Positions 7,559-14,647 of a stretch of DNA of 17,060 bases are shown here, piece after piece. Location: the NCBI GenBank assembly GCA_031258035.1, contig JAIRNL010000265.1, positions 1 to 17,060 of the forward strand, in the 5' to 3' direction. The notes beneath the pieces were generated by a model, which ran no database searches, was not told where the DNA came from, and worked only from the letters and a program-made list of their open reading frames with translations. Positions within the stretch are counted from its first letter, which is position 1, and the number at the start of each line of letters is the position of its first letter. The translations under genes and the position numbers were made by a program. Source of the DNA: Azoarcus sp. (lineage in GTDB: Bacteria > Pseudomonadota > Gammaproteobacteria > Burkholderiales > Rhodocyclaceae).

Positions 7559-8203
7559 ATGGCAGTGTATGACCTCGAAGAGCAGGAGCAGATCGCCCAG
7601 ATCAGGGCCTGGTGGGAGCGATACGGCAATCTGGTCGTGACCGTGCTGCTGGCCGCGGCGCTCGCTTTCGCCGGTTGGGCGGGGTGGCGTCGATACCATG
7701 CCGGCAATGCCGCCGAAGCCGGCGCGCTGTACGCCGAGTTGCAGCTGGTGATCGCCGCCGGCAACGCGCAGCAGGCGCGCGAGATTGCCGCCAGACTGAC
7801 CGGCAGCTATGGTGGCACGATCCAGGCCCAGCTGGGGGCGCTGTCGTCGGCCGAGGTGCAGTTCCAGAAAAACGACCTCGACGGCGCGCGCGCGCAGCTG
7901 GAATGGGCGGCCACCAAGGGCAGCGATGTCGAGCTGCGCGAACTCGCGCGCCTGAGACTGGCGACCGTGCTGTTGCAGCAGGGCGCCGTCGATGAGGCGC
8001 TCGCCCGCCTGCAACCTGTTCCGACGGGCGTCTGGCGCGCCCGGTTCGAGGATTTGCGCGGCGATGCGCTCGCGGCCCAGGGCAAGGGCGACGAGGCGCG
8101 CGCCGCCTGGCAGGCCGCGCTCGATGCGCTCGATGTCGCCGATACCGATGCCGCGCCCCTGCGCGGTATGATTCGCGCCAAACTTGAATCGCTGGAAGGT
8201 TGA
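7559..8203 (+). CDS. yfgM: YfgM-family membrane-anchored TPR protein (ancillary SecYEG translocon subunit)
   Basis: In E. coli YfgM is a single-pass inner-membrane protein that associates with SecYEG and PpiD and receives periplasmic clients. Here the 214-residue product has a short charged cytoplasmic N-terminus (MAVYDLEEQEQIAQIRAWWERYG), one membrane helix at about 23-42 and a helical, Ala-rich periplasmic part with TPR-like repeats (about 50-205). The family opening (YDLEEQEQIAQIRAWWERYGN) is clear. The ATG follows AGGAG (7548-7552) by 6 nt. Its position between hisS and bamB is the conserved order in beta- and gammaproteobacteria, which strengthens the call. The molecular role is inferred from E. 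coli. Confidence 0.92.
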   Translation: MAVYDLEEQEQIAQIRAWWERYGNLVVTVLLAAALAFAGWAGWRRYHAGNAAEAGALYAELQLVIAAGNAQQAREIAARLTGSYGGTIQAQLGALSSAEVQFQKNDLDGARAQLEWAATKGSDVELRELARLRLATVLLQQGAVDEALARLQPVPTGVWRARFEDLRGDALAAQGKGDEARAAWQAALDALDVADTDAAPLRGMIRAKLESLEG

Positions 8204-8206
8204 ACG

Positions 8207-9331
8207 ATGAACCGCTTTTTGTTGCGTTTGCTGTTTCCGGCCGCCTGCCTGGCCTTGTTTGCCGGATGTTCTTCCACGCCAGGCCCGGCCGATCTGGTCG
8301 CCTTCACCGCGTCCGCCGACCTGCGCGAAATCTGGCAGACCTCGATCGGCGACGCGGATGACTATGTGTTCCAGCCAGCGGTGGTCGGTGAAAGCGTCTA
8401 TGCCGCGGCCGCCGATGGCGATGTCGCCCGCATCGAGGGCGGAAAGAAAAAATGGAAGGTCAGCGTCCGTACCCGGCTTTCGGCTGGCGTCGGCGCCGAT
8501 GACGATCTGGTGGTGGTGGTCAGCGAGGCGGGGCAGGCGATCGCCCTCGATGCCGAGACCGGCATCGAGCGCTGGCGGGCGAACGTCGGCGCCGAGGTGC
8601 TGGCCCCTCCCGCCATCGGCGGCGGCGTCGTGGTGTTGCGGGCGTCCGATCACCGCCTGATCGGACTCGAAGCCAAGGATGGCCAGCAACGCTGGCTCCA
8701 CCAGCGCAATACGCCGCCGCTGGCGCTGCGCAGCAGTGCCAGCGTGCTCATCGTGGATGAAGTCGCGCTCGTCGGTTTTCCCGGTGGCAAGGTGCTCGCG
8801 GTGAGCCTGGAAAACGGCGGCGGCCTGTGGGAACTCAGCGTATCCAGGCCGCGTGGCGCGACCGAACTCGAACGGGTGGCCGATGTGGCGGGCACGCCCG
8901 TGGTCGGGCGCAACGAGGTCTGCGCGGTGACTTACCAGGGGCGGGCGGCCTGCTTCGATGCCGGCAACGGCAATCAGCTCTGGGGGCGCGATTTCTCCTC
9001 GCACGTCGGCATGGATCGGGATACCCGCTTTGCCGTCATCGTCGATGAGCGCGATTCCGTGCAGGCGCTCGATGTCTATAGCGGCGTCACGGTCTGGCGG
9101 CAGGACGCGATGCCCCGGCGGCAACTGACCCGGCCCCTGATCGTCGGCGATTACGTGGTGAGCGGCGACGGCGAGGGCTATGTGCATGTGCTCAATCGAG
9201 AGGACGGCACTTTCGCCGCGCGCGCGCGCGCGGCCCGGAGCGCGATCGCCGCCGAGCCGCGCCCCTTCGGGGACGGCTTCATCGTGCAGACGATCGACGG
9301 CGATGTGACAGCCTATGAAATACGGCATTGA
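8207..9331 (+). CDS. bamB: Outer-membrane protein assembly factor BamB (lipoprotein)
   Basis: Lipoprotein of the BAM complex, which inserts beta-barrel proteins into the outer membrane. BamB is an eight-bladed propeller that binds BamA. The 374-residue product has a signal peptide with lipobox FAGC (Cys21) and repeated PQQ-like blades: ALDAETGIERWRANVG, GLEAKDGQQRWLHQ, AVSLENGGGLWELSV, CFDAGNGNQLWGRDF, ALDVYSGVTVWRQD and VLNREDGTF. The BamB signature RGATELERVADVAGTPVV follows the SVSRP segment near residue 210. The length is normal. It lies 3 bp after the yfgM stop and 30 bp before der. A 16-bp CG-alternating run lies near its 3' end. Confidence 0.97.
   Translation: MNRFLLRLLFPAACLALFAGCSSTPGPADLVAFTASADLREIWQTSIGDADDYVFQPAVVGESVYAAAADGDVARIEGGKKKWKVSVRTRLSAGVGADDDLVVVVSEAGQAIALDAETGIERWRANVGAEVLAPPAIGGGVVVLRASDHRLIGLEAKDGQQRWLHQRNTPPLALRSSASVLIVDEVALVGFPGGKVLAVSLENGGGLWELSVSRPRGATELERVADVAGTPVVGRNEVCAVTYQGRAACFDAGNGNQLWGRDFSSHVGMDRDTRFAVIVDERDSVQALDVYSGVTVWRQDAMPRRQLTRPLIVGDYVVSGDGEGYVHVLNREDGTFAARARAARSAIAAEPRPFGDGFIVQTIDGDVTAYEIRH
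9217..9232 (+). repeat. Sixteen-base CG dinucleotide run inside bamB
   Basis: Eight uninterrupted CG dinucleotides, coding for part of AARARAAR near the BamB C-terminus. Pure alternating CG tracts can adopt Z-DNA and are prone to slippage. A 2-bp change would frameshift bamB about 33 codons before its end. The frame is intact here. Confidence 0.85.
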
Positions 9332-9361
9332 ATCCGGCCCCCGCCGCGCTGGAATCTCGTC

Positions 9362-10696
9362 GTGAAGCCCACGATCGTCCTGGTGGGGCGTCCCAATGTC
9401 GGTAAGTCGACCCTGTTCAACCGCCTGACCCGCAGCCGCGATGCCCTGGTTGCCGACCATCCGGGCCTGACGCGCGACCGCCACTACGGCCTTGGCCGCG
9501 TGGGCGCGCGCGATTACCTGGTGGTCGATACCGCCGGTTTCGATCCCGTGGCGCGGGACGGCATCATGCACGAGATGGCCCGCCAGGCCGAGCAGGCGAT
9601 CGCCGAAGCCGACGCGCTGCTTTTCCTCGTCGATGGCCGCGCCGGCCGCACGCCGCATGACGAGCAGATCGCCGCGTACCTGCGCCGCGCCGGCCGTCCC
9701 GTCCATCTCGTCGTCAACAAGGCCGAGGGGCTCGACCGGGCGCTGGCTGCCGCCGATTTCCACGCCCTGGGCCTGGGCGATCCGCTGCCCGTCTCCGCCG
9801 CGCATGGCGAAGGCGTCTCGCAGCTGGTCGATGTGGTGCTGGCGCCTTTTGCCGCCGGGGATGAAGGCGAGGCGCGCGCGCATCCCGGCAAGGAACCGCG
9901 CGTGGCCATCGTCGGGCGCCCCAATGTCGGCAAATCGACCCTCGTCAATGCCTTGTTGGGCGAAGAACGGGTGATAGCCTTCGATCTGCCCGGAACGACC
10001 CGCGATGCCATCGAGATTCCGTTCGAGCGCGACGGCCGTACCTACATCCTGATCGACACCGCCGGCCTGCGCCGCCGCGGCAAGGTTTTCGAGTCTGTCG
10101 AGAAATTCTCGGTGGTGAAAACCCTGAAGGCAATCGAAGAGGCCAACGTCGTGGTGCTCGTGCTCGATGCGACGCAGGACATTTCCGAGCAGGATGCGCG
10201 CATCGCCAGCTTTGTGCTCGAAGCCGGGCGGGCGCTGGTGCTGGCGATCAACAAATGGGACGCGGTCGACCGCTACCGGCGCGAGCGGCTCAAGGAAGAC
10301 GTGGCGCGCAAGCTGGGCTTTCTGTCGTTCGCCCACACGCACCACATCTCCGCGCTCGATGTCGTCGGGATCGGCGCCCTGCTGAAATCGGTCAACGCCG
10401 CTTATGGCGCGGCGATCGCCAGGCTCTCGACGCCGCGCCTCACCCGCGCCCTGCAAACGGCCGTGGCCCGGCAGGCGCCGCCGCGTGCCGGCACCACGCG
10501 CCCGAAGTTGCGCTATGCCCACCAGGGCGGCATGAATCCGCCGACGATCGTGATTCACGGTACATCGCTCGACAGTATGCCGGATACCTATATCCGCTAT
10601 CTTGAGCGCACCTTCATGGAAGCATTCAAATTGCGGGGCACCCCGTTGCGCATTCAATTCCGCACGGCACGCAACCCGTTTGCAGATAAATCTTGA
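9362..10696 (+). CDS. der: Ribosome biogenesis GTPase Der (EngA)
   Basis: Essential double-GTPase needed for maturation of the 50S ribosomal subunit. The 444-residue product has two G domains in tandem. Domain 1 has GRPNVGKS at 9-16, DTAG at 56-59 and NKAE at 119-122. Domain 2 has GRPNVGKS at 185-192, DTAG at 232-235 and NKWD at 297-300. A KH-like C-terminal domain spans about 355-440 and contains the family element PKLRYAHQGGMNPPTIVIHG (381-400). The NKAE in place of NKxD in domain 1 is, from memory, normal in betaproteobacteria. The start is the GTG opening MKPTIVLVGRPNVGKS, with a weak GGAA 7 nt upstream. No other in-frame start fits the family. A 114-bp gap separates it from hfq. Confidence 0.98.
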   Translation: MKPTIVLVGRPNVGKSTLFNRLTRSRDALVADHPGLTRDRHYGLGRVGARDYLVVDTAGFDPVARDGIMHEMARQAEQAIAEADALLFLVDGRAGRTPHDEQIAAYLRRAGRPVHLVVNKAEGLDRALAAADFHALGLGDPLPVSAAHGEGVSQLVDVVLAPFAAGDEGEARAHPGKEPRVAIVGRPNVGKSTLVNALLGEERVIAFDLPGTTRDAIEIPFERDGRTYILIDTAGLRRRGKVFESVEKFSVVKTLKAIEEANVVVLVLDATQDISEQDARIASFVLEAGRALVLAINKWDAVDRYRRERLKEDVARKLGFLSFAHTHHISALDVVGIGALLKSVNAAYGAAIARLSTPRLTRALQTAVARQAPPRAGTTRPKLRYAHQGGMNPPTIVIHGTSLDSMPDTYIRYLERTFMEAFKLRGTPLRIQFRTARNPFADKS

Positions 10697-10810
10697 TTAT
10701 CGGTTTTCGCGCTGTACCGGCAAGGCAATTTTATTGCATACTCGCGGGTGGCGGAGACAGGTAATACAATGCTCCGTTTTTGATAACCACCAAAATAATT
10801 GAGGTACACA
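10697..10810 (+). promoter_or_regulatory. der-hfq intergenic region with likely hfq promoter elements
   Basis: This is the longest non-coding gap on the plus strand and is clearly richer in A+T than its surroundings. It contains TACAAT at 10765-10770, a good -10 match with no clear -35 at 17 bp. It also has a sigma-54-like GG-N10-GC element (GGCA...TTGCA, 10724-10738) that overlaps the small inverted repeat GCAAT-TTT-ATTGC (10725-10737). The hfq ribosome site GAGGT lies at 10801-10805. No terminator-like GC-rich hairpin with a T-run follows der. The assignment as a promoter region is inference. Confidence 0.5.
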
Positions 10811-11059
10811 ATGAGTAACAACAAGGGCCAGCTTTTACAAGACCCGTTCCTGAACACGTTGCGGCGCGAGCATGTTCCGGTTTCCATCTATCTGGTCAAT
10901 GGCATCAAGCTGCAAGGACAGATCGAATCCTTCGACCAGTATGTCGTGCTGCTGAAGAATACCGTTACACAGATGGTATACAAGCACGCGATTTCGACCG
11001 TCGTGCCGGGGCGCGCCGTCACCATCCAGCAACAGGAAAGCGAGGGGGGTGGCAACTGA
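10811..11059 (+). CDS. hfq: RNA chaperone Hfq
   Basis: Sm-like hexameric RNA-binding protein that pairs small RNAs with mRNAs and affects mRNA decay. The 82-residue product is near identical to the family core: GQLLQDPFLNTLRREHVPVSIYLVNGIKLQGQIESF (Sm1, with the proximal-face Gln/Phe residues) and the Sm2 signature YKHAISTVVPGR at 57-68. The C-terminal tail after residue 70 is short and ends in a Glu/Gly stretch, as in other betaproteobacteria, unlike the long tail of E. coli. The start is the ATG with GAGGT 5 nt upstream. An in-frame TTG at 10799 would add MRYT but overlaps the ribosome site. The stop codon abuts the hflX frame; hfq-hflX-hflK-hflC is a classic conserved cluster. Confidence 0.98.
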   Translation: MSNNKGQLLQDPFLNTLRREHVPVSIYLVNGIKLQGQIESFDQYVVLLKNTVTQMVYKHAISTVVPGRAVTIQQQESEGGGN

Positions 11060-11089
11060 TTGCCCGCCGAAGTTTTTCCCGGTATCGGC

Positions 11090-12319
11090 ATGTTTGAACG
11101 CCCAGGCGGCGGCGAGCGCGCCGTCGTCGTCCAGTTCGATCTTGGGCAGGGGGCGGTCGATGAACGTCTGGCTGAGCTGAAATTGCTGGCTTCGAGTGCC
11201 GGCGCCACGGTGGAAGGCGTGGTGCGGGGGCGTCGCGCCGCGCCCGATCCGGCGCTGTTCGCTGGCCGGGGCAAGGTCGAGGAAATCGGCGAGATCTTGC
11301 GGGCGCAGGCCGCCGACCTGGTGATTTTCAACCACGCCCTGTCGCCGGCGCAGCAGCGCAACCTCGAAAAAAGCCTCGAATGCCGGGTGGTCGACCGCAG
11401 CGCGCTGATCCTGGATATTTTCGCCCAGCGCGCCAAGAGCCACGAAGGCAAGCTGCAAGTGGAACTGGCGCAATTGAGCCACCTTTCCACGCGGCTCGTG
11501 CGCGGCTGGACGCACCTCGAACGGCAAAAGGGCGGCATCGGCCTGCGCGGCCCGGGCGAGACCCAGCTCGAAACCGACCGCCGCCTGCTCGGCAACCGGG
11601 TCAAACTGCTCAAGGCGAGGCTGGCCCGGCTCGAAAAGCAGCGCAGCACCCGGCGTCGCGCGCGCGCCCGGCGCGACGTGCTTTCGGTGTCGCTGGTCGG
11701 CTATACCAACGCCGGCAAATCGACCCTGTTCAACGCGCTCACCAAGGCGGACGTCTATGCCGCCGACCAGCTTTTCGCCACGCTGGACACGACATCGCGG
11801 CGCCTGTTCGTCGGTGGCGGCAACGTCGTGATCTCCGATACGGTCGGTTTCATCCGCGACCTGCCGCACGCGCTGGTGGCGGCTTTCCACGCCACGCTCG
11901 AAGAGACCGCGCATGCCGACCTGTTGCTGCACGTCGTCGATGCGGCGAGCGAGGATCGTGAGGCCCAGATCGCGGCGGTCAACGCGGTGCTCGGCGAAAT
12001 CGGCGCCGCCGAAGTGCCGCAGATCCAGGTCTGGAACAAGATCGACCTCACCCACGCCGATGCCGCGATCGCGCGGGACGCTTGTGATAGAATCGAGCGC
12101 GTTTTTTTGAGCGCCCGCGCGGGCGACGGACTCGACCTGCTGCGTGCCGCGCTCGAGGTGAGCGTGCAGGCGGCATCGGCGCGGGAAGTCGTGCCGGTGG
12201 CCCCGGTGCTCGATGCCGACGGGGCTTTCGCGCCCGACGGCGATCCTGGCGATCCTCTTGTACCCAACCCCGATTCCGGCCCGGCGCGCGTTTGCGGGAG
12301 CCACTTTTCCTGGCGATAG
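11090..12319 (+). CDS. hflX: GTPase HflX (ribosome-splitting factor)
   Basis: GTPase that binds and splits 70S ribosomes, notably under heat stress. From the ATG used here the product has 409 residues. It comprises the N-terminal HflX domain (SSAGATVEG near 35-43; NHALSPAQQRNLEKSLECRVVDRSALILDIFAQRA at 81-115; GGIGLRGPGETQLETDRR at 148-165), a coiled-coil linker (about 166-195), and the G domain with GYTNAGKS at 204-211, DTVGF at 250-254 and NKID at 316-319. MFERPGGGERAVVV aligns with the E. coli HflX start, so ATG 11090 is preferred. A TTG at 11060, directly after the hfq stop and behind a G-rich stretch (AGGGGGG, 11043-11049), would add ten residues. The C-terminal 50 residues are Pro/Asp-rich and unlike the family core. 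Confidence 0.95.
   Translation: MFERPGGGERAVVVQFDLGQGAVDERLAELKLLASSAGATVEGVVRGRRAAPDPALFAGRGKVEEIGEILRAQAADLVIFNHALSPAQQRNLEKSLECRVVDRSALILDIFAQRAKSHEGKLQVELAQLSHLSTRLVRGWTHLERQKGGIGLRGPGETQLETDRRLLGNRVKLLKARLARLEKQRSTRRRARARRDVLSVSLVGYTNAGKSTLFNALTKADVYAADQLFATLDTTSRRLFVGGGNVVISDTVGFIRDLPHALVAAFHATLEETAHADLLLHVVDAASEDREAQIAAVNAVLGEIGAAEVPQIQVWNKIDLTHADAAIARDACDRIERVFLSARAGDGLDLLRAALEVSVQAASAREVVPVAPVLDADGAFAPDGDPGDPLVPNPDSGPARVCGSHFSWR
12088..12093 (+). promoter_or_regulatory. Possible internal promoter (-10 TAGAAT) for hflKC inside hflX
   Basis: TGATAGAAT followed by a T-run stands out as AT-rich within the GC-rich hflX coding sequence and carries the same TAGAAT hexamer as the ndk promoter. 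It lies 245 bp upstream of hflK. No good -35 is seen at 17 bp. This is a speculative sequence match. Confidence 0.25.
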
Positions 12320-12337
12320 ATGAATACAGGCATTCTC

Positions 12338-13552
12338 ATGTCACTCAATGACCCGCACTGGGGCAACGGAGACCGCGGCGGCAAGCGCGGCAACGATCAG
12401 GGGCCGCCCGATCTCGAAGAAATCTGGCGGGATTTCAACCGGCGCCTGTCCGACATGTTCGGGCGGCGGCGCGGCGGCGGCGGGGGAGGCCTTGGCGGAA
12501 GCGGGCCGCGCGGCCCCGGCCTTTCGTTCCAGCGATTCGGCGGCGGCCTGGGCGTCCTGATCCTGCTGGTTTTGACCATCTGGTTGGGGAGCGGCTTCTA
12601 CATGGTCGATGCGACCGAGCGCGGCGTCGTGCTGCGTCTGGGCCGCTACATCACCACCACCGATCCCGGCCTGCACTGGCGTTTGCCCTGGCCGCTGGAG
12701 TCGCACGAGATCGTCGATTACACGAGCGTGCGCACGGTGCCGATCGGTCGCAGCAGCGACGACAAGAACGATGGCGCGCTCATGCTCACCGACGACCTGA
12801 ACATCGTGAGCGTCAAGTTCGAAGTGCAATACGACGTCAGCAATGCCGAGAAATTCGTCTTCCAGAATCGCCAGCCCGACGAGGAATTCGTGCGCCAGAT
12901 CGCGGAGACGGCGATGCGCGAGATCGTGGGCAAGAGCAAGATGGACTTCGTGCTCTACGAAGGACGGGCGCAGATCGCCGCCCAGGCGCAGACGCTGGTC
13001 CAGGAAATCCTGGATCGTTACGACGCCGGTATTCACGTGAAACTCGTCAACATGAACAACGTGCAACCGCCCACGCAGGTGCAGGCCGCGTTCGACGACG
13101 CGACCCGGGCATCGCAAGACTGGGAGCGCATGAAAAACGAAGGCGAGGCTTACGCCAATGACAAGATTCCGAAAGCGCAGGGCGAGGCATCCCGCCTGCG
13201 CCTCGACGCCGAAGCCTACCGCGCCCGCGTGGTGGCCGCCGCCGAGGGCGAGAGCGCGCGCTTCAAGCAGGTGCTCGCGGAGTTCAAGCGCGCGCCGCAG
13301 GTGACACGCGAGCGCATGTACATCGACGCCGTGCAGCAAGTGTTTTCCAGGGCCAGCAAGGTGATGATCGACAACAAGGGCGGCAGCACCATGGTTTACC
13401 TGCCGCTGGACAAGATCGTGCGCCAGTATTCGGGCGATGCGTCCGCCGCCGCGCCTGCCGTGCAGGCGGCCCCCGCGATCCTGCCGCTGCTGGAGTCGCC
13501 CAATCAGCGCAACCGTGCGCTGTCGCGCGACCGTGACCAGGGAGAACGCTGA
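12338..13552 (+). CDS. hflK: FtsH protease modulator HflK
   Basis: Inner-membrane SPFH/band-7 protein that with HflC forms a large cage around the FtsH protease and limits its action on membrane substrates. From ATG 12338 the product has 404 residues: a cytoplasmic N-terminus starting MSLNDPHWGN with the conserved QGPPDLEEIWRDFNRRLSDMF (21-41), a Gly-rich stretch (46-70), a membrane helix (about 70-90), the SPFH domain (about 90-290), and a helical, Ala/Glu-rich C-terminal region. MSLNDP is the usual family start, and ACAGG lies 7 nt before it. An in-frame ATG at 12320, immediately after the hflX stop, would add six residues but lacks a ribosome site. The stop overlaps the hflC start by one base. 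Confidence 0.97.
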   Translation: MSLNDPHWGNGDRGGKRGNDQGPPDLEEIWRDFNRRLSDMFGRRRGGGGGGLGGSGPRGPGLSFQRFGGGLGVLILLVLTIWLGSGFYMVDATERGVVLRLGRYITTTDPGLHWRLPWPLESHEIVDYTSVRTVPIGRSSDDKNDGALMLTDDLNIVSVKFEVQYDVSNAEKFVFQNRQPDEEFVRQIAETAMREIVGKSKMDFVLYEGRAQIAAQAQTLVQEILDRYDAGIHVKLVNMNNVQPPTQVQAAFDDATRASQDWERMKNEGEAYANDKIPKAQGEASRLRLDAEAYRARVVAAAEGESARFKQVLAEFKRAPQVTRERMYIDAVQQVFSRASKVMIDNKGGSTMVYLPLDKIVRQYSGDASAAAPAVQAAPAILPLLESPNQRNRALSRDRDQGER

Positions 13553-14427
13553 TGCGCGACAAACTCACTTTCTTGTTCGGCGCGCTCATCCTGGCGCTGC
13601 TGGTCGCCTCGACGTCGATTTTCGTGGTCGACCAACGCTATTTCGCCATCGTTTTCCAGTTTGGAGAGGTCAAGGAAATCATCATGGAGCCGGGGCTGAA
13701 GTTCAAATGGCCGCTGATCCAGAACGTGCGCCATTTCGACAATCGCCGTCGGACCATGGACAAGTCCGCCTCGGAATCCTTCCTGACCTCGGAGAAGCAG
13801 AACGTCATCGTCGATTATTTCGTCAAATGGCGGATCAAGGATCCGGTGGCCTATTATCAAACGGTGGAAGGCAACGAGGCGAAGGCCGATGACCGCCTCG
13901 GCACCGCGATCAACGCCGGCTTGCGCGAGGAGTTTGGAAAACGCACCGTTCATGACGTGATTTCCGGCGAACGCGACGCCATCATGCGGCAGATGAACGA
14001 GCGCGCCAACAAGGACGCGGCCTCCTTCGGCGTCGAGATCGTCGACGTGCGGCTGAAACGGGTCGAATATCCGAACGAAGTCTCCGAAAACGTCTACAGG
14101 CGCATGATGGCCGAGCGGACGCGCGTCGCCAACGAACGCCGCGCCAAAGGTACCGCCGATGCCGAGAAAATCAGGGCCGACGCCGACCGCCAGCGCGAGG
14201 TGATCGTCGCGGACGCCAAGGCCGAAGCGTTCACGACCATGGGCGAGGGCGATGCCAGGGCCGCCGCGATCTACGCCGAAGCCTACGGGCAAGACCCGGA
14301 GTTCTACTCTTTCTACCGCAGTCTGGAAGCCTACCGCGCAAGTTTCGCCAGCAAGGATGACGTCATCGTCGTCGCGCCGGACGCGGATTTCTTCAAGTAC
14401 CTGAAAGCTCCCCAGGGCAAGCGTTGA
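13552..14427 (+). CDS. hflC: FtsH protease modulator HflC
   Basis: Partner of HflK in the membrane complex that modulates FtsH. The 291-residue product has a short N-terminus, one membrane helix (about 6-25), and the SPFH domain (about 20-200; VVDQRYFAIVFQFGEVKEIIMEPGLKFKWPLIQNV at the start, VDVRLKRVEYPNEV further on). A charged helical region follows (RVANERRAKGTADAEKIRADADRQ), then the family C-terminal segment with YRSLEAYRASF and a final hydrophilic tail. The start codon overlaps the hflK stop (TGATG) and is preceded by AGGGAGA at 13539-13545, so HflC is probably translated in step with HflK, fitting their joint assembly. Confidence 0.97.
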   Translation: MRDKLTFLFGALILALLVASTSIFVVDQRYFAIVFQFGEVKEIIMEPGLKFKWPLIQNVRHFDNRRRTMDKSASESFLTSEKQNVIVDYFVKWRIKDPVAYYQTVEGNEAKADDRLGTAINAGLREEFGKRTVHDVISGERDAIMRQMNERANKDAASFGVEIVDVRLKRVEYPNEVSENVYRRMMAERTRVANERRAKGTADAEKIRADADRQREVIVADAKAEAFTTMGEGDARAAAIYAEAYGQDPEFYSFYRSLEAYRASFASKDDVIVVAPDADFFKYLKAPQGKR

Positions 14428-14446
14428 CGGACGATACGGGTTCCCC

Positions 14447-14641
14447 ATGGGCGCCACTCTGCTCACCGCCATTGCCCTGATGCTGGTTCTCGAAGGGTGC
14501 GTTCCCCTTTTTGCCCCCGCCCTGTGGCGGGAGGTCTTTCTTTTTCTCACCAGCCTGAAAAACGGCCAGATTCGTTACGCCGGGCTCTCGTCCGTGCTCG
14601 CGGGCGTCGTCTTGCTGGTGTTACTGGTTGTCTGGAACTGA
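14447..14641 (+). CDS. DUF2065 small membrane protein (YjeT-like)
   Basis: The 64-residue product has two predicted membrane helices (about 5-25 and 44-62) joined by a short loop. It matches the DUF2065/YjeT type of small protein (LMLVLEGCVPLFAPALWREVF, then LVLLVVWN at the end). Function is unknown. In many proteobacteria this gene sits directly after hflC and before hisZ or purA, exactly as here, so a link to the HflKC-FtsH complex is possible but only by location. It starts 19 bp after hflC and ends 6 bp before hisZ. No strong ribosome site precedes the ATG, though an ACGGG stretch (14436-14440) is present. Confidence 0.88.
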   Translation: MGATLLTAIALMLVLEGCVPLFAPALWREVFLFLTSLKNGQIRYAGLSSVLAGVVLLVLLVVWN

Positions 14642-14647
14642 TCGACG

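Noticed and set aside
9480..9730. Der domain 1 has NKAE instead of NKxD, suggesting a defective G4 motif
   Set aside because: From memory the same NKAEG sequence occurs in other betaproteobacterial Der proteins, so it is a lineage trait rather than damage.
7439..10657. A 1072-codon open frame on the minus strand, antisense to hisS end, yfgM, bamB and der
   Set aside because: Same cause: it mirrors the conserved genes, shows no family features, and its composition is typical of a shadow frame.
10697..10760. Rho-independent terminator after der
   Set aside because: The only inverted repeat (5-bp stems, AT-rich) is too weak and lacks a following T-run.
10835..12304. A 489-codon minus-strand open frame opposite hfq and hflX
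   Set aside because: Low-complexity shadow of two certain genes, with no ribosome site or domain.
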